Made by a program: the position numbers and the translations under genes. A stretch of 64,000 nt of DNA, from NCBI RefSeq assembly GCF_000159135.1, contig NZ_GG667523.1:103614-167613 (forward strand), in the 5' to 3' direction. Each line of letters opens with the position of its first letter. Within the stretch, counting starts at the first letter, position 1. Under the pieces are notes generated by a model. That model had not been told where the DNA came from. It saw nothing but the letters and a program-made list of their open reading frames with translations, and made no database searches. Origin of the DNA: Corynebacterium striatum ATCC 6940 (GTDB lineage Bacteria > Actinomycetota > Actinomycetes > Mycobacteriales > Mycobacteriaceae). Below, piece by piece: positions 1 through 8,207 of this stretch.

Positions 1-190
1 GGTTCGCACCAAGATGTCCGCTGCAGCCGGCGAGGCTCCGCTGACTGTCGACGTCCCGGATGTAGCTAAGGCCACTGTCAAGGCGATCCTCAACGGCACC
101 CAGTCGATCTACGTCCACCCGCTGTTCGAGTACGTTTCTTTGGCGTTCAAGTTCATCCCGCAGGCCATCTTCCGAAAGCTGCCTTTCTAA
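1..190 (+). CDS. dprE2: DprE2, decaprenylphosphoryl-2-keto-ribose reductase, C-terminal end (partial)
   Basis: Only the last ~62 codons are in the window, in frame from base 2 to the TAA at 188-190. The tail VRTKMS...IYVHPLFEYVSL...IPQAIFRKLPF resembles the C-terminus of the short-chain dehydrogenase DprE2, which with DprE1 epimerises decaprenylphosphoryl-ribose to decaprenylphosphoryl-arabinose, the donor for arabinogalactan arabinan. The catalytic Tyr-Lys region lies outside the window, so the call rests on the tail motif and on the neighbours aftA and emb, which follow dprE2 in Corynebacterium. The gap to aftA is 32 bp, so the genes are probably co-transcribed. Confidence 0.8.
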   Translation, partial: VRTKMSAAAGEAPLTVDVPDVAKATVKAILNGTQSIYVHPLFEYVSLAFKFIPQAIFRKLPF

Positions 191-222
191 ATTCCTGCAA
201 TTCCCTCGAGTATGGGAAACTA

Positions 223-2199
223 GTGTGCATGACTAGCCCAGCAACAATGCAACCCGTGCGCACCGACATTGCCCGTACTACGGACTACAACGTCGACGAA
301 CTTTCTAGAAAGTCGACGCTGCTGGGCACAGCGGCGTCTGCCCTTGGAGGGGCAGTCGTCGCACTTATTGGTTTTTATGCTTTCAAGACCATCTCCTTGC
401 CAGCATTCAGCACCTCCATGGTCACCCGCGCGCTCAGCACAGTGGGTACCGTGCTCACCCTCGGCGTCGTGGGCTTCCTCTGCGTGTGGTGGATTTATGA
501 CACCTACCAAGAAAAGGTCTCCCGCCCCACCTGGCGCGTATGGCTAACCCACGCAGCCTGCTATATCTCCCCTGCTCTGCTTGTTCTTTCTGCAATCGGC
601 CTGCCGCTTTCTGCCTCCAAGCTGTGGCTCGACGGCGTCCAAGTAGACCAGGTCTTCCGTACCCAATTCCTCACGCGTTCTACGGACCAAATGGGCTACG
701 CCGACATGAACTACGAGGGGCTTCCCACCTTTTACCCAATGGGCTGGTTCTGGCTGGGTGGCCGCCTGGCCAACCTGCTCAACATGCCTGGTTGGGAGGT
801 CTTCCAACCGTGGGCGCTAGTCTCCCTCGCGGTATGCGGCTGCATCCTAGTTCCGATCTGGCAGCGTCTTGTTGGTTCCTTGCCAGTGGCAACCGCAATC
901 GCTTTGGCCACCGCAGCGATCACTCTCACGGTCAACGCTGAAGAGCCTTATTCCGCCGTCATCGCCATGGGCGTTCCAGCCGTCGCGGTTCTTTCTTCCC
1001 ACGCGTTCAAGGGTTCTTGGTTCTCCACGGTGGGGATCATGCTTTACCTGGGCGTCTCCGCATGTTTCTACACGTTGTTCACTGGTGCGGTCGCACTGAC
1101 CATTGTTTCCCTCATCGCCGTGGTCACCGCCATTTATGACCGCCAGCTGCGCCCTATCCTGCATCTGGTGGTCATCGGTGTGGGCTCTATGGCCATCGCA
1201 GCCATTGCATGGGGCCCATACCTCATAGCCGCGATGACCTCTAAGGCACCTCTGGAATCCACCGCCCAGCATTACCTGCCGGAAGAAGGCACCCAGATCC
1301 CGGTGCCATTCCTCTCCTTGAGCATCATTGGCCTGCTGTGCCTGATTGGCTTGGTGTACATGACGATGCGCCTGGAAGACTCCGCCATTCGCGCGCTGGG
1401 CATCGCCACCATAGGCGCATACCTCTGGGTCGTCTTGTCCATGGTCGTCACACTTGTCGGTACTACCCTGCTGGGCTTCCGCCTAGAGAGCATCATCGTC
1501 ATCCTCTTTGCCACCGCAGGTATTCTTGGCTTGGCCGAAATCCGCCGCATGGGAATCCCCAACATTTACCCGGCGCGCTTCAGCGATAGCACGAACAAGC
1601 GCATCACCGCGGCCTTCGCCATCATCGTTGCGCTAGGCGGCGTCTACTACGCCCAGCAGATCCCAGAGAAAAACGAGTCGGCGCTGGATCATGCCTACAC
1701 CGACACCGACGGTAACGGCGAGCGCGCCGACCGCTTCGCAAGCGACTCTTCGATGAACTACATCAAGATCCGCGAATACATCGACTCTCATGGCTACGTA
1801 CCGAACCAGACCGTGGTGATGACCGATGAGAAGCTCTTCATGGCCTACAATCCTTACCTCGGTTTTAATGCCTTCACCAGCAACTACGCCAACCCGCTTG
1901 GTGAATTCAGCTCGCGTAATGAGCAGATTGAAGCCTGGGGCCGCGACTCTTGGAACCAGACCCCGCAGCAATTCATCAAGTCCCTCGACTCCGCGCGCTG
2001 GCGTGGGCCAGATGTTGTCATCTTCCGCGGCAGCATCGAGGAACCAGGCGACGGCTACAAGATCCACCTGGCTGAAGACATCTATCCGAACCAGCCGAAT
2101 GTGCGTTACCGCGCGGTCTTCTTTAACCCTGACGTATTCAAAAAGGGCTGGGACACCGAGCAGGTTGGCCCGTTTGTGGTGGCGGTGCGTTCTCATTAA
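223..2199 (+). CDS. aftA: AftA, galactan 5-O-arabinofuranosyltransferase
   Basis: A 658-residue polytopic membrane protein of the GT-C fold (GT85). By family knowledge it adds the first arabinofuranosyl residue from decaprenylphosphoryl-arabinose to the galactan of arabinogalactan, at the outer face of the cytoplasmic membrane. The N-terminal two thirds are hydrophobic helices. The segment TDQMGYADMNYEGLPTFYP near residue 150 is typical of AftA. A soluble extracytoplasmic domain makes up the last ~170 residues. The GTG at 223 is used here; an ATG two codons later (229) is equally possible because no strong ribosome site precedes either. It sits between dprE2 and emb, the standard mycolata order. 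Confidence 0.9.
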   Translation: MCMTSPATMQPVRTDIARTTDYNVDELSRKSTLLGTAASALGGAVVALIGFYAFKTISLPAFSTSMVTRALSTVGTVLTLGVVGFLCVWWIYDTYQEKVSRPTWRVWLTHAACYISPALLVLSAIGLPLSASKLWLDGVQVDQVFRTQFLTRSTDQMGYADMNYEGLPTFYPMGWFWLGGRLANLLNMPGWEVFQPWALVSLAVCGCILVPIWQRLVGSLPVATAIALATAAITLTVNAEEPYSAVIAMGVPAVAVLSSHAFKGSWFSTVGIMLYLGVSACFYTLFTGAVALTIVSLIAVVTAIYDRQLRPILHLVVIGVGSMAIAAIAWGPYLIAAMTSKAPLESTAQHYLPEEGTQIPVPFLSLSIIGLLCLIGLVYMTMRLEDSAIRALGIATIGAYLWVVLSMVVTLVGTTLLGFRLESIIVILFATAGILGLAEIRRMGIPNIYPARFSDSTNKRITAAFAIIVALGGVYYAQQIPEKNESALDHAYTDTDGNGERADRFASDSSMNYIKIREYIDSHGYVPNQTVVMTDEKLFMAYNPYLGFNAFTSNYANPLGEFSSRNEQIEAWGRDSWNQTPQQFIKSLDSARWRGPDVVIFRGSIEEPGDGYKIHLAEDIYPNQPNVRYRAVFFNPDVFKKGWDTEQVGPFVVAVRSH

Positions 2200-2227
2200 A
2201 TAGGAGGCGTGCCGTAAACTGATCGCC

Positions 2228-5200
2228 GTGTCAGTTAGCCTCACCAATATCGAAAAATCCCGCTTAGCCTTTTCGGACGCCCCGCGTTCGCTCCGGCTAA
2301 CCGCTATCATCGCCGGCCTGATTGGCTTTATCTGTTTTGTGGCTACTCCGCTGCTGCCGGTCAATCAGACCCAGTCTTCCTTCGACTGGCCGCAGAACAA
2401 CTCGCTGCAGTCAATCAACGCGCCACTCATCTCCGTGGCTCCGGAGGATATTAAAGCGGACATCCCGCTCAGCGCCGTCGACAAGCTGCGCGAGGGCCAG
2501 GATCTGCTCTACGGAACCGTGCCGCCTGAGTCCACCAAGGCCTCGAACCGCGGCATGTTCGTGCGCGTGGGTGAGCAGGGTCTTTCCGTGGTTTCCCTCG
2601 ACGAGGTCCTACTTGCCCTGAGCCCGAAGGAAGTTGCGGCGCTGCCTGACGACGCCGTCCTCAAGATCGACGCCTCTGGTGACGGCACCACCGTCTCCGT
2701 GGGTAAGCACAAAAAGACTACTGAGGACGATGTTCGCCCGCAGGTCACCGGCGTCTATACCGAGCTCGAAGAGAGCGATGCTTCCGCGTTGGTGGCCGAT
2801 GGCCTCAACATCCACGTGGACATCAACTCGCGCTTTACTTCCTCGCCTTCGCTAATCAAGCAGATCGCCATGTGGCTGGGCATCGCGATGACCATCGTGA
2901 GCCTGTTCTGTTTGTGGCGAATTGACCGCCTGGATGGCCGCAAGCTCTCCTTCATGCCGGAAACCTGGAAGCAGATCCGTCCGCTCGACGGCGTCGTCGC
3001 CGCCATCCTCGCCTTCTGGCACATCTTTGGCTCAAACACCTCTGACGACGGCTTCATCCTGACCATGGGTCGTGTCTCGGGCCACGCCTCTTACATGGCT
3101 AACTACTACCGCTGGTACGGCGTACCTGAAGCCCCTTTCGGCTCCCCTTATTACGACCTCGTGGCCTTCTTGTCGGAGATTTCCAGCACGTCAATGTTCG
3201 TGCGTCTGCCTGCGCTCATCTCCGCATTCATCGTCTGGTTCATTCTCTCGCGCGAGATTCTGCCGCGCTTCGGCGACCTAGTCAACGGCCGCCGCGTGGC
3301 GCACTGGACCGCGGCGTTTATGTTCCTAGCCTTCTGGCTGCCATACAACAACGGCACCCGCCCGGAGCCCATCGTGGCACTAGGCGTGATGGTGACCTGG
3401 GCTTCCTTCGAGCGCTCTATTGCCACCCGCCGCCTACTGCCAGCAGCCGTGGGCACCATCGCCGCGACCTTGACCCTGGGTGCGGGCCCCACGGGCCTGT
3501 TCGCCGTCGGTGTCTTCTTGATCTCCTTGCCGAAGCTCTTCGCCTTCATGGCCGAGCGCGCCCCGCACGTGGGCTGGCTCGCCATGATTGCGCCTTTCCT
3601 CGCTTCCGGCACGGCCATCATGGTCGCAGCCTTTGGTGATCAGACGCTGGCTTCGGTCATGGAGTCCACGCGCGTGCGCTCTGAGGTGGGCCCATCGCTG
3701 CCGTGGTACTCGGAGTACGTCCGCTACACCACGCTCTTCCAGCAGTCAGTGGACGGCTCGATGACCCGCCGCTTCGCGATGTTCACCATGCTCTTCTGCT
3801 TAGCGCTCATCATCTACGCCTTCATCAAGAACCGCCGCGTGGTCGGCGCCGAGGTAGGCCCTACCCAGCGCCTGCTGCTCATCGTGGCTTTGAGCACCTT
3901 CTTCCTGATGTTCACGCCGACCAAGTGGACGCACCACTTCGGCATCTACGCGGGCGTTGCAGGCGTCATCGCTGCGCTGGGCTCGGTGGTTCTCTCGCAG
4001 ATCGCGATGCGCTCCCCGCGTGCGCGTACCTTTGCGCTGGCCTCCGTCATCTTCTTGCTCGCCATCTCCATGGCTGGCTGGAATGCATGGTGGTACGTCT
4101 CCTCCTTCGGCATCCCGTGGTGGGACCGTACTGTGCAGTACAAGGCCATTGAGGCCAACACTGTGCTGCTGTTTATTGGCTTGGTGGTCCTTGCCGTCGG
4201 CGTGGTCCAAGCCATGATCCACAGCTACCGCAAGAGCAAGGCCGAGGAAGAAGGCCGCGTCGAGGAGTTCACCGCCCAAGCCGCAGCGAAGGTATCGCGC
4301 TGGGCCGGCATCATGTCTGCACCGCTGGCGCTGGCCTGCGCGCTCATTGTGGCCTTTTCGTGCGCATCCTTCGCCAAGGCTTATGCCTCACAGGGAGATG
4401 CTTACTCAGTGGGCAAGGGCAACCTCGCGTCCTTGAAGGGCAACGTGTGCTCTCTTGCCGACGCCACCTTGGTCGAGACCAACACCAACGACGCCTTCCT
4501 CACCCCGGTCAAGGGCGAGTTCAAGGATTCGTTGGAGGACCCAGACGAGGATTCCATCGGCTTCGCCCCGAACAACATCCCTGAGTCCATCGAGCCGGAG
4601 AACCTGAACTCGGCGTCGGTTGGCGCAATTGCGAACACCGCCACGAACCAGGCGGAAAATGCTGACTCTGCCGACGCCGCGACGGAGGAGCAAAACAGCG
4701 AGAAGTCCGCGAACGAGCAGTCCGGCGGCGTCCGTGAGACCAAGGGCGTCAACGGCTCGACCCGCCACCTGCCGTTCAACCTGGACTACAACAAGGTACC
4801 GGTGCTGGGCTCGTATGACGAGAGCCAGCGCTCCACGGCAACGGTAACCACCCAGTGGTACAACCTGCCGAAGGCCACGGAGAACACCCCGATCCTCGCG
4901 GTGTCCGCGGCGGGCAACATCTACCACCACGACGTCAACGGCATCGAGCAGGACGGCATGGAGCTCAAGCTCGAGTACGCCACTTACAAGGACGGCAAGG
5001 TCTCCAACAAGGGCGAGGCTGAGCTTTCCGACGTCGGTGCAACCCCGAAGTGGCGCAACTTGCGCATCCCGCTGGCTGACCTGCCGGAAGACGCTAACGT
5101 CGTTCGCTTGGTGGCTAAGGACGACTCCACTGATGAGGACGACTGGTTGGCATTCACGCCACCGCGTGTGCCGGAGCTGGCCACCATCAACTCACAGTTC

Positions 5201-5593
5201 TCTTCTGAGACGCCGGCGTTGCTGGACTGGTCCGTTGCCCTTCAGTTCCCGTGCCAGCGCACGTTCGACCACTATGCGGGCGTGACGGAGATTCCGGAAT
5301 ACCGCATCCTGCCGGATGCTGCGGCGCAGACGTCCTTGACTGACTTCCAGTCCTTCTCGGGCGGTGGCGCGATGGCCACGGCTGAGGCAGTCAACTACTC
5401 CTACGAGATTCCGAGCTACCTCAACAATGATTGGGCTCGAGACTGGGGCGCAATCGAAAAGTACGAGCTGCGCACCAACTCTAAGGGCGAGGCACCTGTC
5501 GAGGCGCAGATCGACCATGAGGTGATTTCTCGCTCCGGCCTGTGGAAGCAATCCGAGATGAAGATTCGCCCGGAGGGCTCTGAGAAGAAATAA
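2228..5593 (+). CDS. emb: Emb, arabinosyltransferase (EmbA/B/C family)
   Basis: A protein of 1121 residues, the usual Emb length, GT53/GT-C. It extends arabinan on galactan using decaprenylphosphoryl-arabinose and is the ethambutol target family. An N-terminal helix and periplasmic domain (about 1-210) are followed by a multi-helix block (about 215-720) and a large C-terminal carbohydrate-binding region. The modified GT-C signature SDDGFILTMGR lies near residue 275. The SSFGIPWWD segment near 625 belongs to the conserved proline-rich loop region. Corynebacterium normally has a single emb gene, unlike the three of mycobacteria. The start is GTG 2228; an AGGAGG at 2202-2207 is about 20 nt upstream, unusually far. 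The gap to aftA is 28 bp. Confidence 0.93.
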   Translation: MSVSLTNIEKSRLAFSDAPRSLRLTAIIAGLIGFICFVATPLLPVNQTQSSFDWPQNNSLQSINAPLISVAPEDIKADIPLSAVDKLREGQDLLYGTVPPESTKASNRGMFVRVGEQGLSVVSLDEVLLALSPKEVAALPDDAVLKIDASGDGTTVSVGKHKKTTEDDVRPQVTGVYTELEESDASALVADGLNIHVDINSRFTSSPSLIKQIAMWLGIAMTIVSLFCLWRIDRLDGRKLSFMPETWKQIRPLDGVVAAILAFWHIFGSNTSDDGFILTMGRVSGHASYMANYYRWYGVPEAPFGSPYYDLVAFLSEISSTSMFVRLPALISAFIVWFILSREILPRFGDLVNGRRVAHWTAAFMFLAFWLPYNNGTRPEPIVALGVMVTWASFERSIATRRLLPAAVGTIAATLTLGAGPTGLFAVGVFLISLPKLFAFMAERAPHVGWLAMIAPFLASGTAIMVAAFGDQTLASVMESTRVRSEVGPSLPWYSEYVRYTTLFQQSVDGSMTRRFAMFTMLFCLALIIYAFIKNRRVVGAEVGPTQRLLLIVALSTFFLMFTPTKWTHHFGIYAGVAGVIAALGSVVLSQIAMRSPRARTFALASVIFLLAISMAGWNAWWYVSSFGIPWWDRTVQYKAIEANTVLLFIGLVVLAVGVVQAMIHSYRKSKAEEEGRVEEFTAQAAAKVSRWAGIMSAPLALACALIVAFSCASFAKAYASQGDAYSVGKGNLASLKGNVCSLADATLVETNTNDAFLTPVKGEFKDSLEDPDEDSIGFAPNNIPESIEPENLNSASVGAIANTATNQAENADSADAATEEQNSEKSANEQSGGVRETKGVNGSTRHLPFNLDYNKVPVLGSYDESQRSTATVTTQWYNLPKATENTPILAVSAAGNIYHHDVNGIEQDGMELKLEYATYKDGKVSNKGEAELSDVGATPKWRNLRIPLADLPEDANVVRLVAKDDSTDEDDWLAFTPPRVPELATINSQFSSETPALLDWSVALQFPCQRTFDHYAGVTEIPEYRILPDAAAQTSLTDFQSFSGGGAMATAEAVNYSYEIPSYLNNDWARDWGAIEKYELRTNSKGEAPVEAQIDHEVISRSGLWKQSEMKIRPEGSEKK

Positions 5594-5594
5594 G

Positions 5595-5676
5595 GCTGGG
5601 TGCGAAAGCACCCAGCGCGTAATAGCACCCAGCGCGTAATAGTACCCAGCGGGTATTAGCACCCAGCGAGTACGAG
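5595..5676 (+). repeat. GNRA-type hairpin leading into four 17-bp tandem repeats
   Basis: Just after the emb stop, GCTGGGTGC-GAAA-GCACCCAGC (5595-5616) forms a 9-bp stem with a GAAA loop. Its right arm is the beginning of the first of four contiguous 17-bp units of the form CACCCAGCGCGTAATAG (5609-5625, 5626-5642, 5643-5659, 5660-5676). Units 1 and 2 are identical; 3 and 4 have diverged at the 3' half. Each unit carries a copy able to pair with the left arm GCTGGGTG, so alternative hairpins are possible. Function unknown. Confidence 0.8.
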
Positions 5677-5711
5677 AGAGGGAGGACCAGGTGGTCCTCC
5701 CTCTCCTTTCT
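5676..5711. terminator. Strong bidirectional terminator between emb and the PepSY gene
   Basis: A 14-bp perfect stem (5676-5689 pairs with 5692-5705, GAGAGGGAGGACCA with TGGTCCTCCCTCTC) is followed by CTTTCTTT. It lies between the convergent ends of emb (+) and the PepSY gene (-), so it can stop both transcripts. Confidence 0.8.
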
Positions 5712-5725
5712 TTATGGCAATCGTT

Positions 5726-7015
5726 CTAGACAGGTTGCTTGATGCTTTCCCCTTCTTGGGTTTCGCGTGGCTTGGCCTGTTTCGCCTTCTTAGCGCGCTG
5801 CACTGCCCAATCCACGAGGAAGAACAGCACCAGGGATGTGCCGAAGAGCGGAGCGATGATGGAATATAGCACCGCGCCCACGACCAGCGCTGGCGAGAGC
5901 TTCAGGTGCTGGAGCGCGCGCTTCGGGCGACTAAACCACATCCACAGGCCCATGACGCTGACCGCCAACAGGCCCAGCGCGAGAAGCGCGAGCGCAACCT
6001 GGTTGTAGATTCCGAACAAGGTGCCCATGTGCAGCTGGATGAGCCATGGGACCGCCTTGGCCATGAGCGGCCAGTCCTTAAAGTCCACGCGGTCCACCAC
6101 TTCGCCAGTGTGCGGGTCGACAGCGATGGCATCGTAGCTCAGCTTGTAATCTTGGCGTGCCTCAGTGACGGTCCACGCCGGCTTCTCCGCGGAAGGCGGC
6201 GTCATGTCGAGAATTCCGGTCAACCCTGCCGAACGCGCGGCCGCCAACGCGTCTGCGGCGCCCATCACGTTCATGTCCCCCGTCATGTCCATATGGTGAT
6301 GATGCTCGGCATGCGGGTCCGCGGCGGCGGTTGCTGCGGGCTTGGGCTGCATCCAGTCCATCTTCTCGCGCAGGGTAGAGATGTTTTCACCAGCAACCAA
6401 GGACCAGGTCAGGCCAGTGATGGTGAGGAACACGAAGCCGGGCAGCAGCCACGCGCCGATCTTGGAGTGCAGGGTGAGCATCTTGCCAGCTTTCCGACGC
6501 CGCTTGAACCACAGGTAGATGCCCATGATCGCCAGTGCGCCCAGCCATGAGGCGGCGAGCTCGGAGTAGATGCGGCCGGCGTCGCCAAGCCAGAGGCGGC
6601 GGTGCCCCTCGGAGAGCCAGCTGCGCAACGGCAACGCGCGGGAGGAGCCATACTGCACGAGGTCACCCTTGATTTCGAGCGTGGCGGGGTCCACGAACAC
6701 TGCGTGGGCGTAGCTGGAGGATTTCAGTGCGTCATCCGCAAAGAGCACGCGGGTGGTTTTGCCCTCTTCAAAGGCTTGGACCTTGCTGACTTGGAGGTCT
6801 GGATGCACCTTCTGGGCTGCTGCGATCTGCTCGTCGAGGCTGTGTGCTTCACCGCTTCCTGACGCCACGATCTCATTCTTGTACACCACCGACTCGATGC
6901 TGGGGGCCAAGGCGTAGAAGAACCCGCTCAGCGCCGCAACGATGAGGAACGGCGCTATGAGGACACCGGCTGTCTTATGTAAGCGCGACATTGCGCCATG
7001 ATTGGAAATACTCAT
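5726..7015 (-). CDS. PepSY-associated TM domain protein (PiuB-like) with a His-rich loop
   Basis: A 429-residue membrane protein of the PepSY-TM family. It has an N-terminal helix (about 12-35), an extracytoplasmic PepSY region, helices near 150-170 and 190-215, a second external domain with a PepSY-like TGEVV segment, and two or three C-terminal helices. The second external domain contains DPHAEHHHHMDM (near 235), a plausible metal-binding stretch. Relatives are annotated as iron-regulated membrane proteins or as thought to act in metal reduction or uptake; the substrate here is unknown. The start ATG 7015 gives a clean membrane N-terminus. It is transcribed alone, with a structured leader upstream. 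Confidence 0.8.
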   Translation of the reverse strand: MSISNHGAMSRLHKTAGVLIAPFLIVAALSGFFYALAPSIESVVYKNEIVASGSGEAHSLDEQIAAAQKVHPDLQVSKVQAFEEGKTTRVLFADDALKSSSYAHAVFVDPATLEIKGDLVQYGSSRALPLRSWLSEGHRRLWLGDAGRIYSELAASWLGALAIMGIYLWFKRRRKAGKMLTLHSKIGAWLLPGFVFLTITGLTWSLVAGENISTLREKMDWMQPKPAATAAADPHAEHHHHMDMTGDMNVMGAADALAAARSAGLTGILDMTPPSAEKPAWTVTEARQDYKLSYDAIAVDPHTGEVVDRVDFKDWPLMAKAVPWLIQLHMGTLFGIYNQVALALLALGLLAVSVMGLWMWFSRPKRALQHLKLSPALVVGAVLYSIIAPLFGTSLVLFFLVDWAVQRAKKAKQAKPRETQEGESIKQPV

Positions 7016-7044
7016 GGGTGAATAGTCGCGACATTATTAGCAAT

Positions 7045-7090
7045 AGTTCCCGATAAAGTTTTCTTGTGATCCTTTCGAATCACGGGAACT
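7045..7090 (-). promoter_or_regulatory. Inverted repeat in the PepSY gene leader
   Basis: AGTTCCCG (7045-7052) and CGGGAACT (7083-7090) are perfect reverse complements. They enclose a second short stem, GTGAT/ATCAC (7066-7070 and 7079-7083). This lies 30-75 nt upstream of the PepSY start, so it could be an operator or an RNA leader hairpin. The regulator is unknown. Confidence 0.45.
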
Positions 7091-7124
7091 TTTGCCGGCA
7101 GTGGTCAGGTTGACCTCAATTCAG

Positions 7125-7239
7125 TTTGGTTTCCCTGGTTGGGTCCCCCTCTAATGGTCCCTTTACGAGTAGCGAAGCCATGCGGGATGCCCCATTGGGT
7201 AGCTTTACCCCCCAAGGGGATCCAACCAATGGGACCAAA
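7125..7239. repeat. Imperfect 24-bp inverted repeat enclosing ~67 bp
   Basis: Left arm 7125-7148 (TTTGGT..TGGTTGG.TCCCC) pairs with right arm 7216-7239 (GGGGATCCAACC..ACCAAA) at roughly 18 of 24 positions. It lies between the end of the alpha/beta hydrolase gene and the PepSY leader. It has no T-tract in either direction and no coding potential. It could be a small non-coding RNA, a miniature mobile element or a degenerate terminator. Confidence 0.5.
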
Positions 7240-7264
7240 CCGCTAAACGCTAAAACCAGGCGGC

Positions 7265-8143
7265 CTAGACGGAGCGCAGGAAGTCCGCGGTGTCCATGAT
7301 GCGCTGGCGGGCCACTGCTGGGGTGGAGATGCGGTGGGTCGAGACGTAGTCGGCGGTCTCAGCGCCAGGGATGGTGACTCGCTCGGCGATTTCGTCTTGC
7401 ACCGCAGTCTGGACGAGTGTGCGCGGATACTCGGTGGGCAGCTCATAGCCGGCGCGGATCTCATCGGGCAAGTTTCCAAGTGCCGCGAAGTCGGGGAACG
7501 TGAGCAGCAGTGCATCGGCGGGCGCGAGTGCAGCCAAGGCGCCGCCCGAGGAGTAGCCCCACACGGTCACGGAAGCCGCACCTTGTTCGCGGGCATAAGC
7601 GATGGCCTTGTTGACGGATTCCACCATGTCAGCCACGGTGTGTTCAGGCGCGAGCGGGTAGTCCACGTCGATGATGGTGGTGCCCGACAACTGCGCTGCG
7701 GCGGCGACTTCGGGGCGCCACTGCATCTCCAGCGCGTTGCCGTCACCGCGCCACCAGCCGCCGGAGTGGAGGGAGACTGCCCACTTGCCATTCGGCGCAG
7801 TGGGCTCGAAGATGGCGCCGACCTCAGTGTCACGCTGAGTGATGCCGTCGGTGAACTTGGTGCCAGGCAGCGAGTGGTCCACTGCGGTGCCCAAGACCAT
7901 CATGGAAGCCTGCGTGATGCGATCCGGCAGCAGTGCGCAGTAGCGATCCGCATCCGGCGAACCGCCACCAGCCCACGGCGGGCGGAAGTCCGGCAACGGG
8001 TAGTGGACCTGCAGGTAGGAATAGAGCTGGTCGAGCTGCTCTTCCTCGCTCAGCTGACGGTCTTGGCCGCCAATCTCCCAAGCTTGGTCCGATTGACCTG
8101 CTTGGTCGGCTTGGGTTTCCGGGTTCTCCTGCTTGTCAGTCAT
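7265..8143 (-). CDS. Alpha/beta-hydrolase fold protein
   Basis: About 292 residues from ATG 8143; an upstream in-frame ATG at 8194 would add 17 residues (MDDYLRHGRHGSGNLGL) that look non-conserved. The nucleophile elbow GYSSGG lies near the middle (about residue 190), preceded by SLHSGGWWRGDG, which resembles the oxyanion-hole HGGGW strand of esterases. Late in the protein THR could supply the catalytic His. No signal peptide is visible, so it is probably cytoplasmic. The substrate cannot be predicted. It follows the M13 peptidase gene on the same strand within 65 bp, so they may be co-transcribed. Confidence 0.7.
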   Translation of the reverse strand: MTDKQENPETQADQAGQSDQAWEIGGQDRQLSEEEQLDQLYSYLQVHYPLPDFRPPWAGGGSPDADRYCALLPDRITQASMMVLGTAVDHSLPGTKFTDGITQRDTEVGAIFEPTAPNGKWAVSLHSGGWWRGDGNALEMQWRPEVAAAAQLSGTTIIDVDYPLAPEHTVADMVESVNKAIAYAREQGAASVTVWGYSSGGALAALAPADALLLTFPDFAALGNLPDEIRAGYELPTEYPRTLVQTAVQDEIAERVTIPGAETADYVSTHRISTPAVARQRIMDTADFLRSV

Positions 8144-8207
8144 GAGACCGAGGTTACCGCTACCATGGCGGCCATGACGAAGGTAGTCATCCAAGAATGG
8201 GCACGCA

